A stretch of DNA of 13,525 bases, taken from an uncultured Riemerella sp. Its GTDB lineage: Bacteria; Bacteroidota; Bacteroidia; Flavobacteriales; Weeksellaceae. The DNA lies in assembly GCA_938037185.1 (NCBI GenBank), contig CALHQK010000071.1, positions 1 through 13,525 on the forward strand, in the 5' to 3' direction. The translations under genes were made by a program, and so were the position numbers. The notes under the pieces are model-generated. The model was not told the DNA's origin. It saw only the letters and a program-made list of their open reading frames with translations, and did no database searches. Positions 1 to 7,070 of the stretch are shown here, piece by piece (the first letter of the stretch is position 1; every line of letters starts with the position of its first letter).

Positions 1-1
1 C

Positions 2-700
2 CTAGCCGAAGTGAAGCGTTTCGAAAGCGATTACGCCTCAGGAGGTGTGACCAAGCAGCAGCTAGACCAAGTTCGCCTCCAAGCGCAAACTGCTAAAAAC
101 AGCCTTCAAAGCGCACAGCTTAGCGCTTCTGATGTGAATGTAAGAGCTTCGTTTTCAGGGATTATTAACAAGAAAAATATAGAGCCAGGTTCTTTCGTTT
201 CGCCAGGGCAGGCTTTGTTTGAAATTGTGAACATCGGCACGCTTAAATTAGAGGTAAAAGTAGATGAAAAACACATCGGTTCTGTGAAAGTAGGACAGAC
301 TGTGGAGGTTTCTTCTTCGGTTTATCCAGATGAAAAATATTCTGGAGTGGTTACCTTCGTTGCTCCAAAAGCCGATGCCAGCCTAAACTTCCCAGTAGAA
401 GTGGAAATTAAAAACAATACCAATAACACCCTAAAAGCAGGAATGTATGGAACGGCATATTTCGGAGAGAAAGGAAACAGCCAAGTTTTAACCGTGCCAA
501 GAACAGCCTTTGTGGGAAGTGTGAGTTCTAACCAAGTTTATGTCATCAAAAACGGAAAAGCAGAGCTGAAAACTATCTCCTCAGGAAGAAACTTCGGAGA
601 TTATATAGAAGTGCTTTCTGGACTATCCAAAGGCGACCAAGTAGTAACCACTGGACAAGTGAATCTTTCTGACCAAACTCCAGTAGAAATCATCAAATAA
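2..700 (+). CDS. RND efflux periplasmic adaptor (membrane fusion protein), 5'-truncated by window edge
   Basis: Periplasmic adaptor subunit of a tripartite efflux pump (HlyD/AcrA type) that links the inner-membrane RND permease to a TolC-like outer-membrane channel. The frame is open to the left edge (in-frame codons for Leu-Ala-Glu precede the GTG at 11), so the N-terminus, with its signal peptide or lipobox and first half-hairpin, lies outside the window. Visible parts in order: the end of the alpha-helical hairpin (TKQQLDQVRLQAQ), the second half of the lipoyl/barrel-sandwich domain (VRASFSGIINKKNIEPGSFV), the beta-barrel domain (LEVKVDEKHIGSVKVGQTVEV onward) and the membrane-proximal domain ending in VEIIK. 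The RND permease starts 11 bases after the stop, so the two are almost certainly one operon. GTG at 11 is only an internal codon. Substrate cannot be told from sequence. Family assignment is secure. Confidence 0.93.
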   Translation, partial: LAEVKRFESDYASGGVTKQQLDQVRLQAQTAKNSLQSAQLSASDVNVRASFSGIINKKNIEPGSFVSPGQALFEIVNIGTLKLEVKVDEKHIGSVKVGQTVEVSSSVYPDEKYSGVVTFVAPKADASLNFPVEVEIKNNTNNTLKAGMYGTAYFGEKGNSQVLTVPRTAFVGSVSSNQVYVIKNGKAELKTISSGRNFGDYIEVLSGLSKGDQVVTTGQVNLSDQTPVEIIK

Positions 701-711
701 ATTAGAAAATT

Positions 712-3700
712 ATGAATTTACCTGAAATATCCATAAAGCGTCCGAGTATCATTCTCGTTCTCTTTATCATCCTTACCTTGGGAGGGATTTTCTCTTACAG
801 CCTTCTCGGCTATGAGCTTATCCCAAAAATGGAGACCAACACCATCACTGTGCAGACAGTTTATCCTGGTGCCTCGCCTTCTGAGGTGGAAAATACCGTA
901 ACAAAAAAAATAGAGAATGCGGTATCTTCTATGGAAAATGTAAAAAAAATAGAAGCTAAATCCTTTGAGAGTTTGTCACTGGTGGTCATTACCCTAAATA
1001 CAGGAGCGGATGTAAACTTCCTAATGACCGATGCCCAAAGGAAAATAAACGCCATTGTCAGCCAGCTGCCAGATGATGCCAAAACACCATCTTTGAATAA
1101 ATTTTCACTGGATGATGTACCGATTATGAAACTTTCAGTAACTTCCAAAATGTCTGAAAAAGAACTCTATGACCTTTTGGACAAAAAAATCCAGCCTATT
1201 TTTTCTCGTGTAAAAGGAGTTGCGCAGGTGACCATGGTAGGTGGTCAGGAGAAAGAAATCCAAGTGAACATTCACCCTGAAAAATTAGAAGGTTACGGAC
1301 TATCTATCGCTCAGGTTCAGCAGGTTATCGCAGCATCCAACTTAGACTTCCCAACAGGAAACGCCAAAACGAGAGAAAAACAGACCATCATCCGTCTAAT
1401 GGGTAAAATAGGTTCTGTAGAAGAAATGAGAAGACTGCCTATAACTACACCTTCTGGAATGATGATTCGCCTTGGAGATATTGCAGACATACAAGATGGC
1501 GAGAAAGATGTAGAAAAAATCGCGAGAATTAACCAAAAAAACACCATTCTATTACAGGTTACCAAGCAGTCTGATGCCAATGCCGTAGAGGTAAGTGAAG
1601 CGATAAAAAACACTATAAAAACCGTAGAAAAAGACTACGAAAAACAAGGAATAAAATTAGAAATAGCGAATGACACTACAGACTACACGCTGAATGCCGC
1701 GAATAATGTGATTTTTGACTTGTTCTTGGCTATCGCTTTGGTAGGATTTATCATGCTTTTCTTCCTACATAGTTTGAGAAACGCAGTGATTACGATGGTG
1801 GCGATTCCTCTTTCGTTGATTGCTACTTTCATCGGATTGTATTTCATGGGATACACGCTGAACCTGATGTCCTTGCTTGGGCTTTCACTAGTGGTAGGTA
1901 TCTTGGTGGATGATGCCATCGTGGTTATTGAGAACATTCACCGCCATATGGAGATGGGTAAAAACAAAGTTCGTGCAGCTTATGATGGAGCTTCTGAGAT
2001 TGGATTTACCGTTACGGCGATTACTTTGGTCATCGTGGTGGTATTCCTTCCGATTGCTATGGCTACGGGACTTGTAGCGGATATCTTGGTGCAGTTCTGC
2101 GTTACGGTAATGATTTCTACAATGCTCTCCCTATTGGTATCCTTTACTATCGTGCCTTGGCTGTTCTCTAGAGTAGGAAAACTAGAACATATCAACGAAA
2201 ATTCTTTCTTCGGAAAAATGATTTTCGGTTTTGAAAACATGCTGAACAACTTTACCCAAAGCATTGGTAATTTGCTAAAATGGGCATTACAATCAGTAAA
2301 AACAAAGTTAATAACACTGGGCGTTACTTTGGTTCTGTTCATTGTTTCTACTATCGGACTATTCTCTATGGGCTACATCGGAGCAGATTTCTTCCCGAAA
2401 AGTGACAAAGGCGAGTTTTTGGTTCAGTTTGAATTAGAAAAAGATGCCTCCATTGAGAAAACCAATAAACTCACTCAGCAGGCGGAGCAATACATTAGCG
2501 CTATTCCTGATGTAGAAAAAATCATCACTACGGTGGGACAAGCAGATGACGGGATGGCTTCCACTTCTGGAACAAAATACAAATCCCAAATCCAAGTTTT
2601 CTTGAAAAAAGATGGCAGTGTCAAAGAAAGTTCGGACATTTATTCAGCTAAACTAAAAAGAGAATTGGAGAAAAAAATCATCGGAGCAAAAATAAAAATC
2701 GTTCAGATGGGACTCATCGGAGCAGAGCAGTCACCTATTAACCTGACTGTAACAGCAACTGACCTAAACGATGCCTTGGAATTTGCAAAACAAGCAGCGA
2801 AACAACTGGAAAAAATCCCAGGAGCTTCTGAGGTGAAACTTTCCTCCGAAGATGGTAACCCAGAAATCAATGTAAAAGTAGATAGAGAAAAAATGACTTC
2901 TCTCGGGCTGAACATTGCTTCTGTAGGACAAACAATGCAGATCGCTTTCTCTGGAAACACAGATTCTAAATATCGTGCTGGAGAATATGAATATGATATC
3001 AACATCAGATATGATGAAATCGGGAGAGCTTCCATAGATGATGTTAAAAACTTGAAATTCGTAAGTGCTACTGGACAAGTGGTTCGTTTGGAGCAGTTTG
3101 CTGACATCAGCTATGGTTCTGGACCTTCACTATTAGAGAGAAGAGACAAAACACCCTCTGTATCTGTCCAAGCAAAAGCTATCGGAAGACCTTCGGGGAC
3201 TATCGCAGCTGAATGGGAACAGCAGTTCTCTAAAATCCAGAGAAAAGCAGGTGTAGAATATAGATGGGGAGGTAACATGGAAAACCAATCAGAAGGTTTC
3301 GGTACATTAGGATTTGCATTGTTAGCAGCTATTGTCCTTATGTATTTGGTGATGGTGGCTCTGTATGACAGCTTTGCTACGCCGTTCATCGTGATTTTCT
3401 CTGTTCCGCTTTCGTTCATTGGGGCTTTACTCCTAATGGCACTCACGAACCAGACGCTGAATGTCTTCACTATCTTGGGGATTATCATGCTCATCGGTCT
3501 CGTTGCGAAAAACGCCATCATGCTTGTGGATTTCGCAAACAATAGGAAGGCATTAGGAGACAGCACCTTTGATGCTCTAGTAGCAGCCAACCAAGCTCGT
3601 CTTCGTCCCATCCTGATGACCACCATCGCCATGGTAGCAGGGATGATACCTATTGCGATAGCATCTGGAGATGGTGCAGACATGAACCGAGGTGTAGCGA

Positions 3701-3888
3701 TAGTAATCATCGGAGGTCTGATGTCCTCACTATTCCTTACACTGATAGTGATTCCTGTGGTGTATTCTATCTTTGACAGCCTCGAAAGAAGGTTTAGCAA
3801 AGGAGAAAAAATAGATTATGCCAAAGAAATGGTCGCAGACTATGAGGCAAATGCCGATTTCAAAGATGAATTTGCTTCGAAACAATAA
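712..3888 (+). CDS. RND-family efflux permease (HAE1/AcrB-like inner-membrane transporter)
   Basis: Proton-driven inner-membrane pump of 1058 aa, the usual length for hydrophobe/amphiphile-efflux RND proteins. It shows the duplicated layout: TM1 near residues 13-33, a large periplasmic loop, a TM2-TM6 bundle (about 330-490), TM7 near 535-555, a second periplasmic loop, and TM8-TM12 (about 865-1025). The proton-relay residues are present: the Asp pair D400/D401 in GILVDDAIVVIENI (TM4) and K933 in GLVAKNAIMLVDFAN (TM10), matching D407/D408 and K940 of AcrB. The N-terminal motif after TM1 (YPGASPSEVE) is typical of the family. ATG at 712 follows the adaptor stop by 11 bases. No outer-membrane factor gene is visible; it is probably upstream, as in many flavobacterial pumps (inference). 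The tail after TM12 is about 40 residues, charged and cytoplasmic. Substrates are unknown; drugs, detergents or bile-like compounds are possible, and a metal pump (CusA type) is less likely because no Met-rich motifs are seen. Confidence 0.96.
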   Translation: MNLPEISIKRPSIILVLFIILTLGGIFSYSLLGYELIPKMETNTITVQTVYPGASPSEVENTVTKKIENAVSSMENVKKIEAKSFESLSLVVITLNTGADVNFLMTDAQRKINAIVSQLPDDAKTPSLNKFSLDDVPIMKLSVTSKMSEKELYDLLDKKIQPIFSRVKGVAQVTMVGGQEKEIQVNIHPEKLEGYGLSIAQVQQVIAASNLDFPTGNAKTREKQTIIRLMGKIGSVEEMRRLPITTPSGMMIRLGDIADIQDGEKDVEKIARINQKNTILLQVTKQSDANAVEVSEAIKNTIKTVEKDYEKQGIKLEIANDTTDYTLNAANNVIFDLFLAIALVGFIMLFFLHSLRNAVITMVAIPLSLIATFIGLYFMGYTLNLMSLLGLSLVVGILVDDAIVVIENIHRHMEMGKNKVRAAYDGASEIGFTVTAITLVIVVVFLPIAMATGLVADILVQFCVTVMISTMLSLLVSFTIVPWLFSRVGKLEHINENSFFGKMIFGFENMLNNFTQSIGNLLKWALQSVKTKLITLGVTLVLFIVSTIGLFSMGYIGADFFPKSDKGEFLVQFELEKDASIEKTNKLTQQAEQYISAIPDVEKIITTVGQADDGMASTSGTKYKSQIQVFLKKDGSVKESSDIYSAKLKRELEKKIIGAKIKIVQMGLIGAEQSPINLTVTATDLNDALEFAKQAAKQLEKIPGASEVKLSSEDGNPEINVKVDREKMTSLGLNIASVGQTMQIAFSGNTDSKYRAGEYEYDINIRYDEIGRASIDDVKNLKFVSATGQVVRLEQFADISYGSGPSLLERRDKTPSVSVQAKAIGRPSGTIAAEWEQQFSKIQRKAGVEYRWGGNMENQSEGFGTLGFALLAAIVLMYLVMVALYDSFATPFIVIFSVPLSFIGALLLMALTNQTLNVFTILGIIMLIGLVAKNAIMLVDFANNRKALGDSTFDALVAANQARLRPILMTTIAMVAGMIPIAIASGDGADMNRGVAIVIIGGLMSSLFLTLIVIPVVYSIFDSLERRFSKGEKIDYAKEMVADYEANADFKDEFASKQ

Positions 3889-3899
3889 TTTATTTAATG

Positions 3900-3935
3900 A
3901 AAAACCCTGCTCCACCGAGCGGGGTTTTTGTTTTT
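3900..3935 (+). terminator. Intrinsic terminator of the efflux operon
   Basis: A 13-bp stem (left arm 3900-3912, right arm 3917-3929) with one T-G wobble and a four-base loop (CACC), followed by a second T run at 3931-3935. It starts 11 bases after the permease stop. The A run on the left and T run on the right could allow it to work in both directions. Confidence 0.9.
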
Positions 3936-4013
3936 GGTTCAAATTTCTATTCTGCTGTTCCAAAGGAGCTTGGCTGTTTCCCTTTTTGAGTTGATTATTT
4001 TTTCTTTTCCGCC

Positions 4014-4256
4014 GCCAGAATTTCTGCCGAGCTGAAAAAAAATTAATTCTTGTTGTCAGAAATTCTGCTGAGTAAAAATTTTTTATTTTTCGTTGTCAGA
4101 AAATCTGCCGAGCTGAAAAAAATTTAATTCTTGTCGTCAGAAATTCTGCTGAGCAAAAATTTTTTATTTTTCGTTGTCAGAAAATCTGCCGAGCTGAAAA
4201 AAAATTAATTCTTGTCGTCAGAAAATCTGCTGAGCAAAACTTTTTTTAATTTTTAA
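4014..4256. repeat. 81-bp tandem repeat: three A/B pairs of 41- and 40-bp units
   Basis: Six units start at 4014, 4055, 4095, 4136, 4176 and 4217, so the spacing alternates 41, 40, 41, 40, 41. Each opens with a shared 18-base core of the form GTCAGAAAWTCTGCYGAG containing a short dyad (CAGA-3 nt-TCTG). The rest alternates between two types: type A (units 1, 3, 5) continues with CTG, an A run and TTAATTCTTGT; type B (units 2, 4, 6) continues with an A run, a T run and TTTTTCGTT. Units 3 and 5 differ at one base, as do units 2 and 4; units 1 and 6 are more diverged, as expected for array edges. The block lies between the efflux terminator and a short ORF remnant. Its function is unknown. Confidence 0.88.
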
Positions 4257-4381
4257 TGAAAATTACCAAAGAAAACCAGCCCGATATTTTAGCTTTTGTA
4301 GAAGATAGCCCATTTTTTGTCCCTGCGGAAGGTCTTTCACAAAATACTTTCCAAATGATGAGCCTTCTGTTTTGTTTTTAG
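4256..4381 (+). pseudogene. Short 41-codon ORF, possible truncated gene remnant
   Basis: An ATG at 4256, directly after the last repeat unit, opens a 41-codon frame ending at TAG 4379-4381. The product begins MKITKENQPDILAFVEDSPF and ends in SLLFCF. I do not recognise a family. Its composition looks like a real cytoplasmic protein N-terminus (mixed polar and hydrophobic, no low complexity) that is cut off abruptly, so a remnant of a longer gene is plausible. No TAnnTTTG promoter box or terminator is evident. It converges on the thioesterase gene, whose stop is 14 bases away on the other strand. It could instead be a true small protein or chance. Confidence 0.3.
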
Positions 4382-4394
4382 TTTTTGGGGAACA

Positions 4395-4793
4395 TTAGCC
4401 CAAATCGATGGTGCATTTATCGGAAGTATCGCTCTCTTCTGTCTTGCCGTGGCGGGTAGGGTGGCCGTTTTCATCCAGAGCAACCATGGTAATTTTATCA
4501 ATGGTGATGATGGTGTGGCAGGTCATCGTGTTTCGGACTTTGCAGCGGAGCGTGAGGGAGGTATGCCCGAATTTCACGGCCTCTATTCCTATTTCTATGA
4601 TGTCTCCCTGTCTGGCGGAACTCACAAAGTTGATTTCCGACATAGATTTCGTGACCACCCGCGGGTTGTCCAGCTGCATAATGGCGTATAGTGCCGCCTC
4701 CTCATCTATCCATTCCAAAAGTCTGCCCCCGAAGAGCGAGTGGTTGGGGTTCAGGTCACCGGGTTTTACCCATTTTCTTGTGTGGTATTTCAT
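4395..4793 (-). CDS. Acyl-CoA thioesterase, hotdog fold (YciA/ACOT-like)
   Basis: A cytoplasmic hotdog-fold hydrolase of 132 aa, the normal length for the YciA/BACH group, which hydrolyses acyl-CoA to free acid plus CoA. The diagnostic segment is at residues 15-33 (NPNHSLFGGRLLEWIDEEA), with the Asn/His turn, the Gly pair before the central helix and the acidic D30 of that helix used in catalysis by the family. The strand KSMSEINFVSSARQGDIIEI then carries the conserved region contacting CoA. The last 15 residues are polar and probably disordered. It is the last gene of a minus-strand run, 9 bases after coaE. Pairing a CoA-releasing enzyme with the last step of CoA synthesis suggests shared CoA homeostasis, but this is inference. 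No convincing terminator follows the stop. Chain-length preference cannot be read from sequence. Confidence 0.9.
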   Translation of the reverse strand: MKYHTRKWVKPGDLNPNHSLFGGRLLEWIDEEAALYAIMQLDNPRVVTKSMSEINFVSSARQGDIIEIGIEAVKFGHTSLTLRCKVRNTMTCHTIITIDKITMVALDENGHPTRHGKTEESDTSDKCTIDLG

Positions 4794-4802
4794 TTTGTAG
4801 AT

Positions 4803-5402
4803 TTATAGTGTTTCTATTTTTGCTAAAACCTCCCGAATCTCGGCGGTTAGGTTTTCTAAATTTCCGTTATTAATGATGATGAAATCGGCCAGTTTTATTT
4901 TTTCGGTTTCCGGCATCTGCTTGTCTATGATTTCTTTTACCTGCCGGTAGGTTCTCCCGTCTCTGTCCATCACCCGTTTTATTCTTTGGTTCTCTTCCGC
5001 TGTGATGAGGATGGTTTTCCAGCATTCTTCATTGAGCCCGAGTTCAAACAGAAGAGCCGTTTCCTTAAACACTGTTTTGGTATTCTGCTGGGCGAGCCAT
5101 TTCTCAAAATCTTCCTTCACGGCAGGGTGGATGAGGGAGTTTAGGAGGCTGAGTTTTTCATCATTGCAGAAAACCTGTTCTGCTATCCATTTTCTGTTGT
5201 AGCATCCGTTTTCATCATAGGCTTCTGTACCGAAAGCGGCTATGATTTTTTGTTTCAGCTCGGCGTTTTCATTCACAATTTTTTTCGCCCTGATGTCAGA
5301 ATAATAGACTGGGAAACCAGCTTCTTCTATTATTTTCGCGGCGGTTGTTTTTCCGGAGCCGATGCCTCCTGTCAGACCGATGAGCTTAGGCATAATCTTC
5401 AT
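4803..5402 (-). CDS. coaE: Dephospho-CoA kinase CoaE
   Basis: Catalyses the last step of coenzyme A synthesis, ATP-dependent phosphorylation of the 3'-hydroxyl of dephospho-CoA, in the cytoplasm. At 199 aa it matches the family norm of about 200. The P-loop is at residues 12-19 (GGIGSGKT) after the LIGLT strand; PVYYSDIRAKKIV (about 31-43) holds the conserved Asp after the first helix; NSLIHPAV (about 88-95) and the ETALLFELGL segment are standard CoaE motifs. Translation may start at M1 (5402) or at M4 (5393), which gives the more typical MPKLIGLTGG beginning; both lie in a 12-base gap after the metallo-hydrolase stop and I cannot decide between them. Co-transcription with the flanking hydrolase and thioesterase is likely from the spacing. 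Confidence 0.96.
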   Translation of the reverse strand: MKIMPKLIGLTGGIGSGKTTAAKIIEEAGFPVYYSDIRAKKIVNENAELKQKIIAAFGTEAYDENGCYNRKWIAEQVFCNDEKLSLLNSLIHPAVKEDFEKWLAQQNTKTVFKETALLFELGLNEECWKTILITAEENQRIKRVMDRDGRTYRQVKEIIDKQMPETEKIKLADFIIINNGNLENLTAEIREVLAKIETL

Positions 5403-5414
5403 TTTTGTTAAAAA

Positions 5415-6281
5415 TTAGTACCCAAAGACTTCATTCATGCTGAAAGTTTCGTCCAGCCTTACGCCTTTTTCTGTCATTTTCAGAGAAGCAAGTTCGTGCT
5501 GGGTGTCGTGTTCTAGAAACAGCAGGTATTCATTGTCTACGCATTGTTTCAGGAATTTTGCTTTTTCCTCTACCGTGATGAGCGGGCGGACATCGTAGCT
5601 CGGCACATAGATAAGCGGGATGTGTCCTGCGGTAGGGATGAGGTCTGCAGCAAAAACCACCGTTTTTTCTTGGTATTGCAGAACGGGAAGCATTTGTTTT
5701 TCTGTGTGTCCATCCACGAAAATCACATCCATTTTTAAATCTGGGGCAAAACCATAGCTGCCCGTTACAGGCAGGGGAAGAAAATTGAGCTGACCGCTTT
5801 CCTGCATCGGTAGGATGTTTTCTTTCAGGAAACTTGCTTTTTCTCTTGGGTTGGGATTTACTGCCCAGTTCCAATGATTTTCATTAGTCCAGAACTGCGC
5901 ATTCTTAAACGCTGGGCGGTATCCACTGCGTTCATCATTCCACTCTATAGCTCCGCCGCAGTGGTCAAAATGGAGGTGAGTAAGAAACACATCAGTAATG
6001 TCCTCTCTTACGAAACCATATTTTTTTAAACTTTTATCCAAAGAATCATCTCCGAAAAGAGAATAATGCCCAAAGAATTTCTCATCCTGTTTGTTTCCTA
6101 GTCCGCAGTCTACCAGAATGAGTTTTTTGCCGTCTTCTATTAGTAATGAGCGGGTTCCCAGCTCTACCAGATTTTTTTCATCGGCAGGATTGGTTCTTTC
6201 CCAGATGGATTTAGGCACGAGTCCGAACATTGCTCCGCCATCTAATTTAAACTTTCCGCATTGTATAGGGTATAGTTTCAT
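5415..6281 (-). CDS. Metallo-beta-lactamase-fold hydrolase
   Basis: A 288-aa zinc hydrolase of the metallo-beta-lactamase superfamily, glyoxalase II / lactonase-like branch. The full metal-binding set is visible: H102, H104, D106 and H107 in THLHFDHCGG, then H192 (VDGHTEKQ), D213 (AADLIPT) and H258 (FLEHD). The layout resembles the AiiA-type N-acyl-homoserine lactonases and related cytoplasmic hydrolases, but the substrate is unknown; quorum quenching should not be assumed. No signal peptide is seen. It starts 70 bases after the upstream gene with a promoter-like box in that gap, and leads into coaE after 12 bases, so it may head a hydrolase-coaE-thioesterase transcript. The start at ATG 6281 gives the normal first strand (KLYPIQCGKFKLDGGAMFG). 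Confidence 0.9.
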   Translation of the reverse strand: MKLYPIQCGKFKLDGGAMFGLVPKSIWERTNPADEKNLVELGTRSLLIEDGKKLILVDCGLGNKQDEKFFGHYSLFGDDSLDKSLKKYGFVREDITDVFLTHLHFDHCGGAIEWNDERSGYRPAFKNAQFWTNENHWNWAVNPNPREKASFLKENILPMQESGQLNFLPLPVTGSYGFAPDLKMDVIFVDGHTEKQMLPVLQYQEKTVVFAADLIPTAGHIPLIYVPSYDVRPLITVEEKAKFLKQCVDNEYLLFLEHDTQHELASLKMTEKGVRLDETFSMNEVFGY

Positions 6282-6322
6282 TATTTTTAATTTATGGTTA
6301 TTGAATAGGAATAAAAATTAGT

Positions 6323-6330
6323 CAAATTTA
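6323..6330 (-). promoter_or_regulatory. Putative -7 promoter box for the hydrolase-coaE-thioesterase run
   Basis: On the minus strand the sequence reads TAAATTTG, a perfect match to the Bacteroidota -7 consensus TAnnTTTG. It sits about 42 bases before the hydrolase ATG, in the only sizeable gap of the minus-strand cluster. A clear TTG at the -33 position is not seen, and the surroundings are AT-rich, so a chance match is possible. Confidence 0.45.
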
Positions 6331-6351
6331 ACAATTCTAAAATTTAATGAG

Positions 6352-7056
6352 CTAGTGTACATCTATCCCATCAAAATATATTTCTGTAATAGCAGTGTCA
6401 TTATATTTTCTTCTTTTGTAGACTTCTAATATTTCAAATTTTAAAATTAAATCCGTTCCGTTTTTATTGTGCCCAAGTGTTTCCACTGAGAAATATTGAT
6501 CTGTTCGGCTGTCTTTTAAATTTAAAATTCCGAAAGGAACGCCGTTTACATAGAGTTTTAATTTCTTTACACGGTTGTTATTTTTCCATGTTTCTTCGGA
6601 TTTCATATATCCATTAGAAATAATAATTTCCGTAATCCTAGGGCTGTCATTTTTGAAATAATATTCCAAATATTCGCCGATGCCCTCATCTTTTTTGCCT
6701 TCTACCCAAGCGGTTTTGTAGCTTAAATCATTTGCAAATTCAGCTTTGTAAGAATCTCCAAGTGATGATGAAGCCTTTATTTTGTAATTTCCACCTCCGC
6801 AGTACCAGCTGCACCCACCATCAATGATATCCCAAGCGTTTTCCACTACTTCGCCGTATTTTTCAAGGAGGATATTTAGTTCTTTTTGTTCTGAAGCTGT
6901 GGGAGCTTTCTTTTGTAAAAGTTCATTTTGTCGGTTGATTTCCTTTTCTCTTTTTGCGCTGAGGTCAGGTTTTACTACTTTTTTAGGATAAAAATTTTTG
7001 ATTTGGCTTTGTGCTGTCCCTCCGCAGAGTAGGGCAAGAATTAGTAAATGTTTCAT
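6352..7056 (-). CDS. Secreted protein with NADase-type glycan-binding-like (discoidin-like) domain
   Basis: A 234-aa exported protein of unknown function. Residues 1-18 form a short Sec signal peptide (MKHLLILALLCGGTAQSQ); Cys11 is preceded by LL and is not a good lipobox. Residues 30-70 are charged and probably helical. A Cys pair follows in DGGCSWYCGGG (C82, C86). The C-terminal half (about 95-234) has the pattern I know from the discoidin-like 'NADase-type glycan-binding domain': TAWVEGKKDEGIGEYLEY, then IISNGYMKSEETWKNNNRVKKLKLYV, and finally VYKRRKYNDTAITEIYFDG. The domain name comes from bacterial NADases and says nothing about activity here; no catalytic domain is present. It starts 14 bases after ruvB on the same strand, so it is probably in the ruvB transcript although functionally unrelated. 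Domain assignment is from memory of the motif pattern and needs a profile search. Confidence 0.72.
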   Translation of the reverse strand: MKHLLILALLCGGTAQSQIKNFYPKKVVKPDLSAKREKEINRQNELLQKKAPTASEQKELNILLEKYGEVVENAWDIIDGGCSWYCGGGNYKIKASSSLGDSYKAEFANDLSYKTAWVEGKKDEGIGEYLEYYFKNDSPRITEIIISNGYMKSEETWKNNNRVKKLKLYVNGVPFGILNLKDSRTDQYFSVETLGHNKNGTDLILKFEILEVYKRRKYNDTAITEIYFDGIDVH

Positions 7057-7070
7057 ATTTAATATATTGG

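Noticed and set aside
3111..3800. 229-codon open frame on the minus strand inside the RND permease gene
   Set aside because: It lies wholly within a well-supported gene on the other strand and shows no recognisable domain; long antisense frames are common opposite membrane-protein genes.
4076..4246. Repeat-encoded peptide: one plus-strand frame stays open for 57 codons with a 27-codon period, since 81 is divisible by three
   Set aside because: It has no usable start codon, an in-frame stop lies immediately before it in unit 2, and the composition (Phe, Ile, Lys, Cys-rich) looks like translated A/T-rich DNA.
4014..4256. CRISPR-like array (18-base core with about 22-base intervals)
   Set aside because: The intervals are not unique spacers; they alternate between two near-identical sequences. 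The core is shorter than normal CRISPR repeats and no cas gene is present.
4384..4404. Possible hairpin (TTTGGG...CCCAAA) at the end of the thioesterase gene
   Set aside because: The six-bp stem has a nine-base loop and an unpaired C, and no T run follows it on either strand, so it does not support a terminator call.
4408..4800. 130-codon plus-strand open frame across the thioesterase gene
   Set aside because: The minus-strand product has clear hotdog-thioesterase motifs; the plus-strand product shows none and is an antisense shadow.
6352..7056. Lipoprotein assignment for the secreted protein from Cys11
   Set aside because: The residues before the Cys are Leu-Leu, which breaks the lipobox rule of a small residue at -1; an ordinary Sec signal ending near residue 18 fits better.
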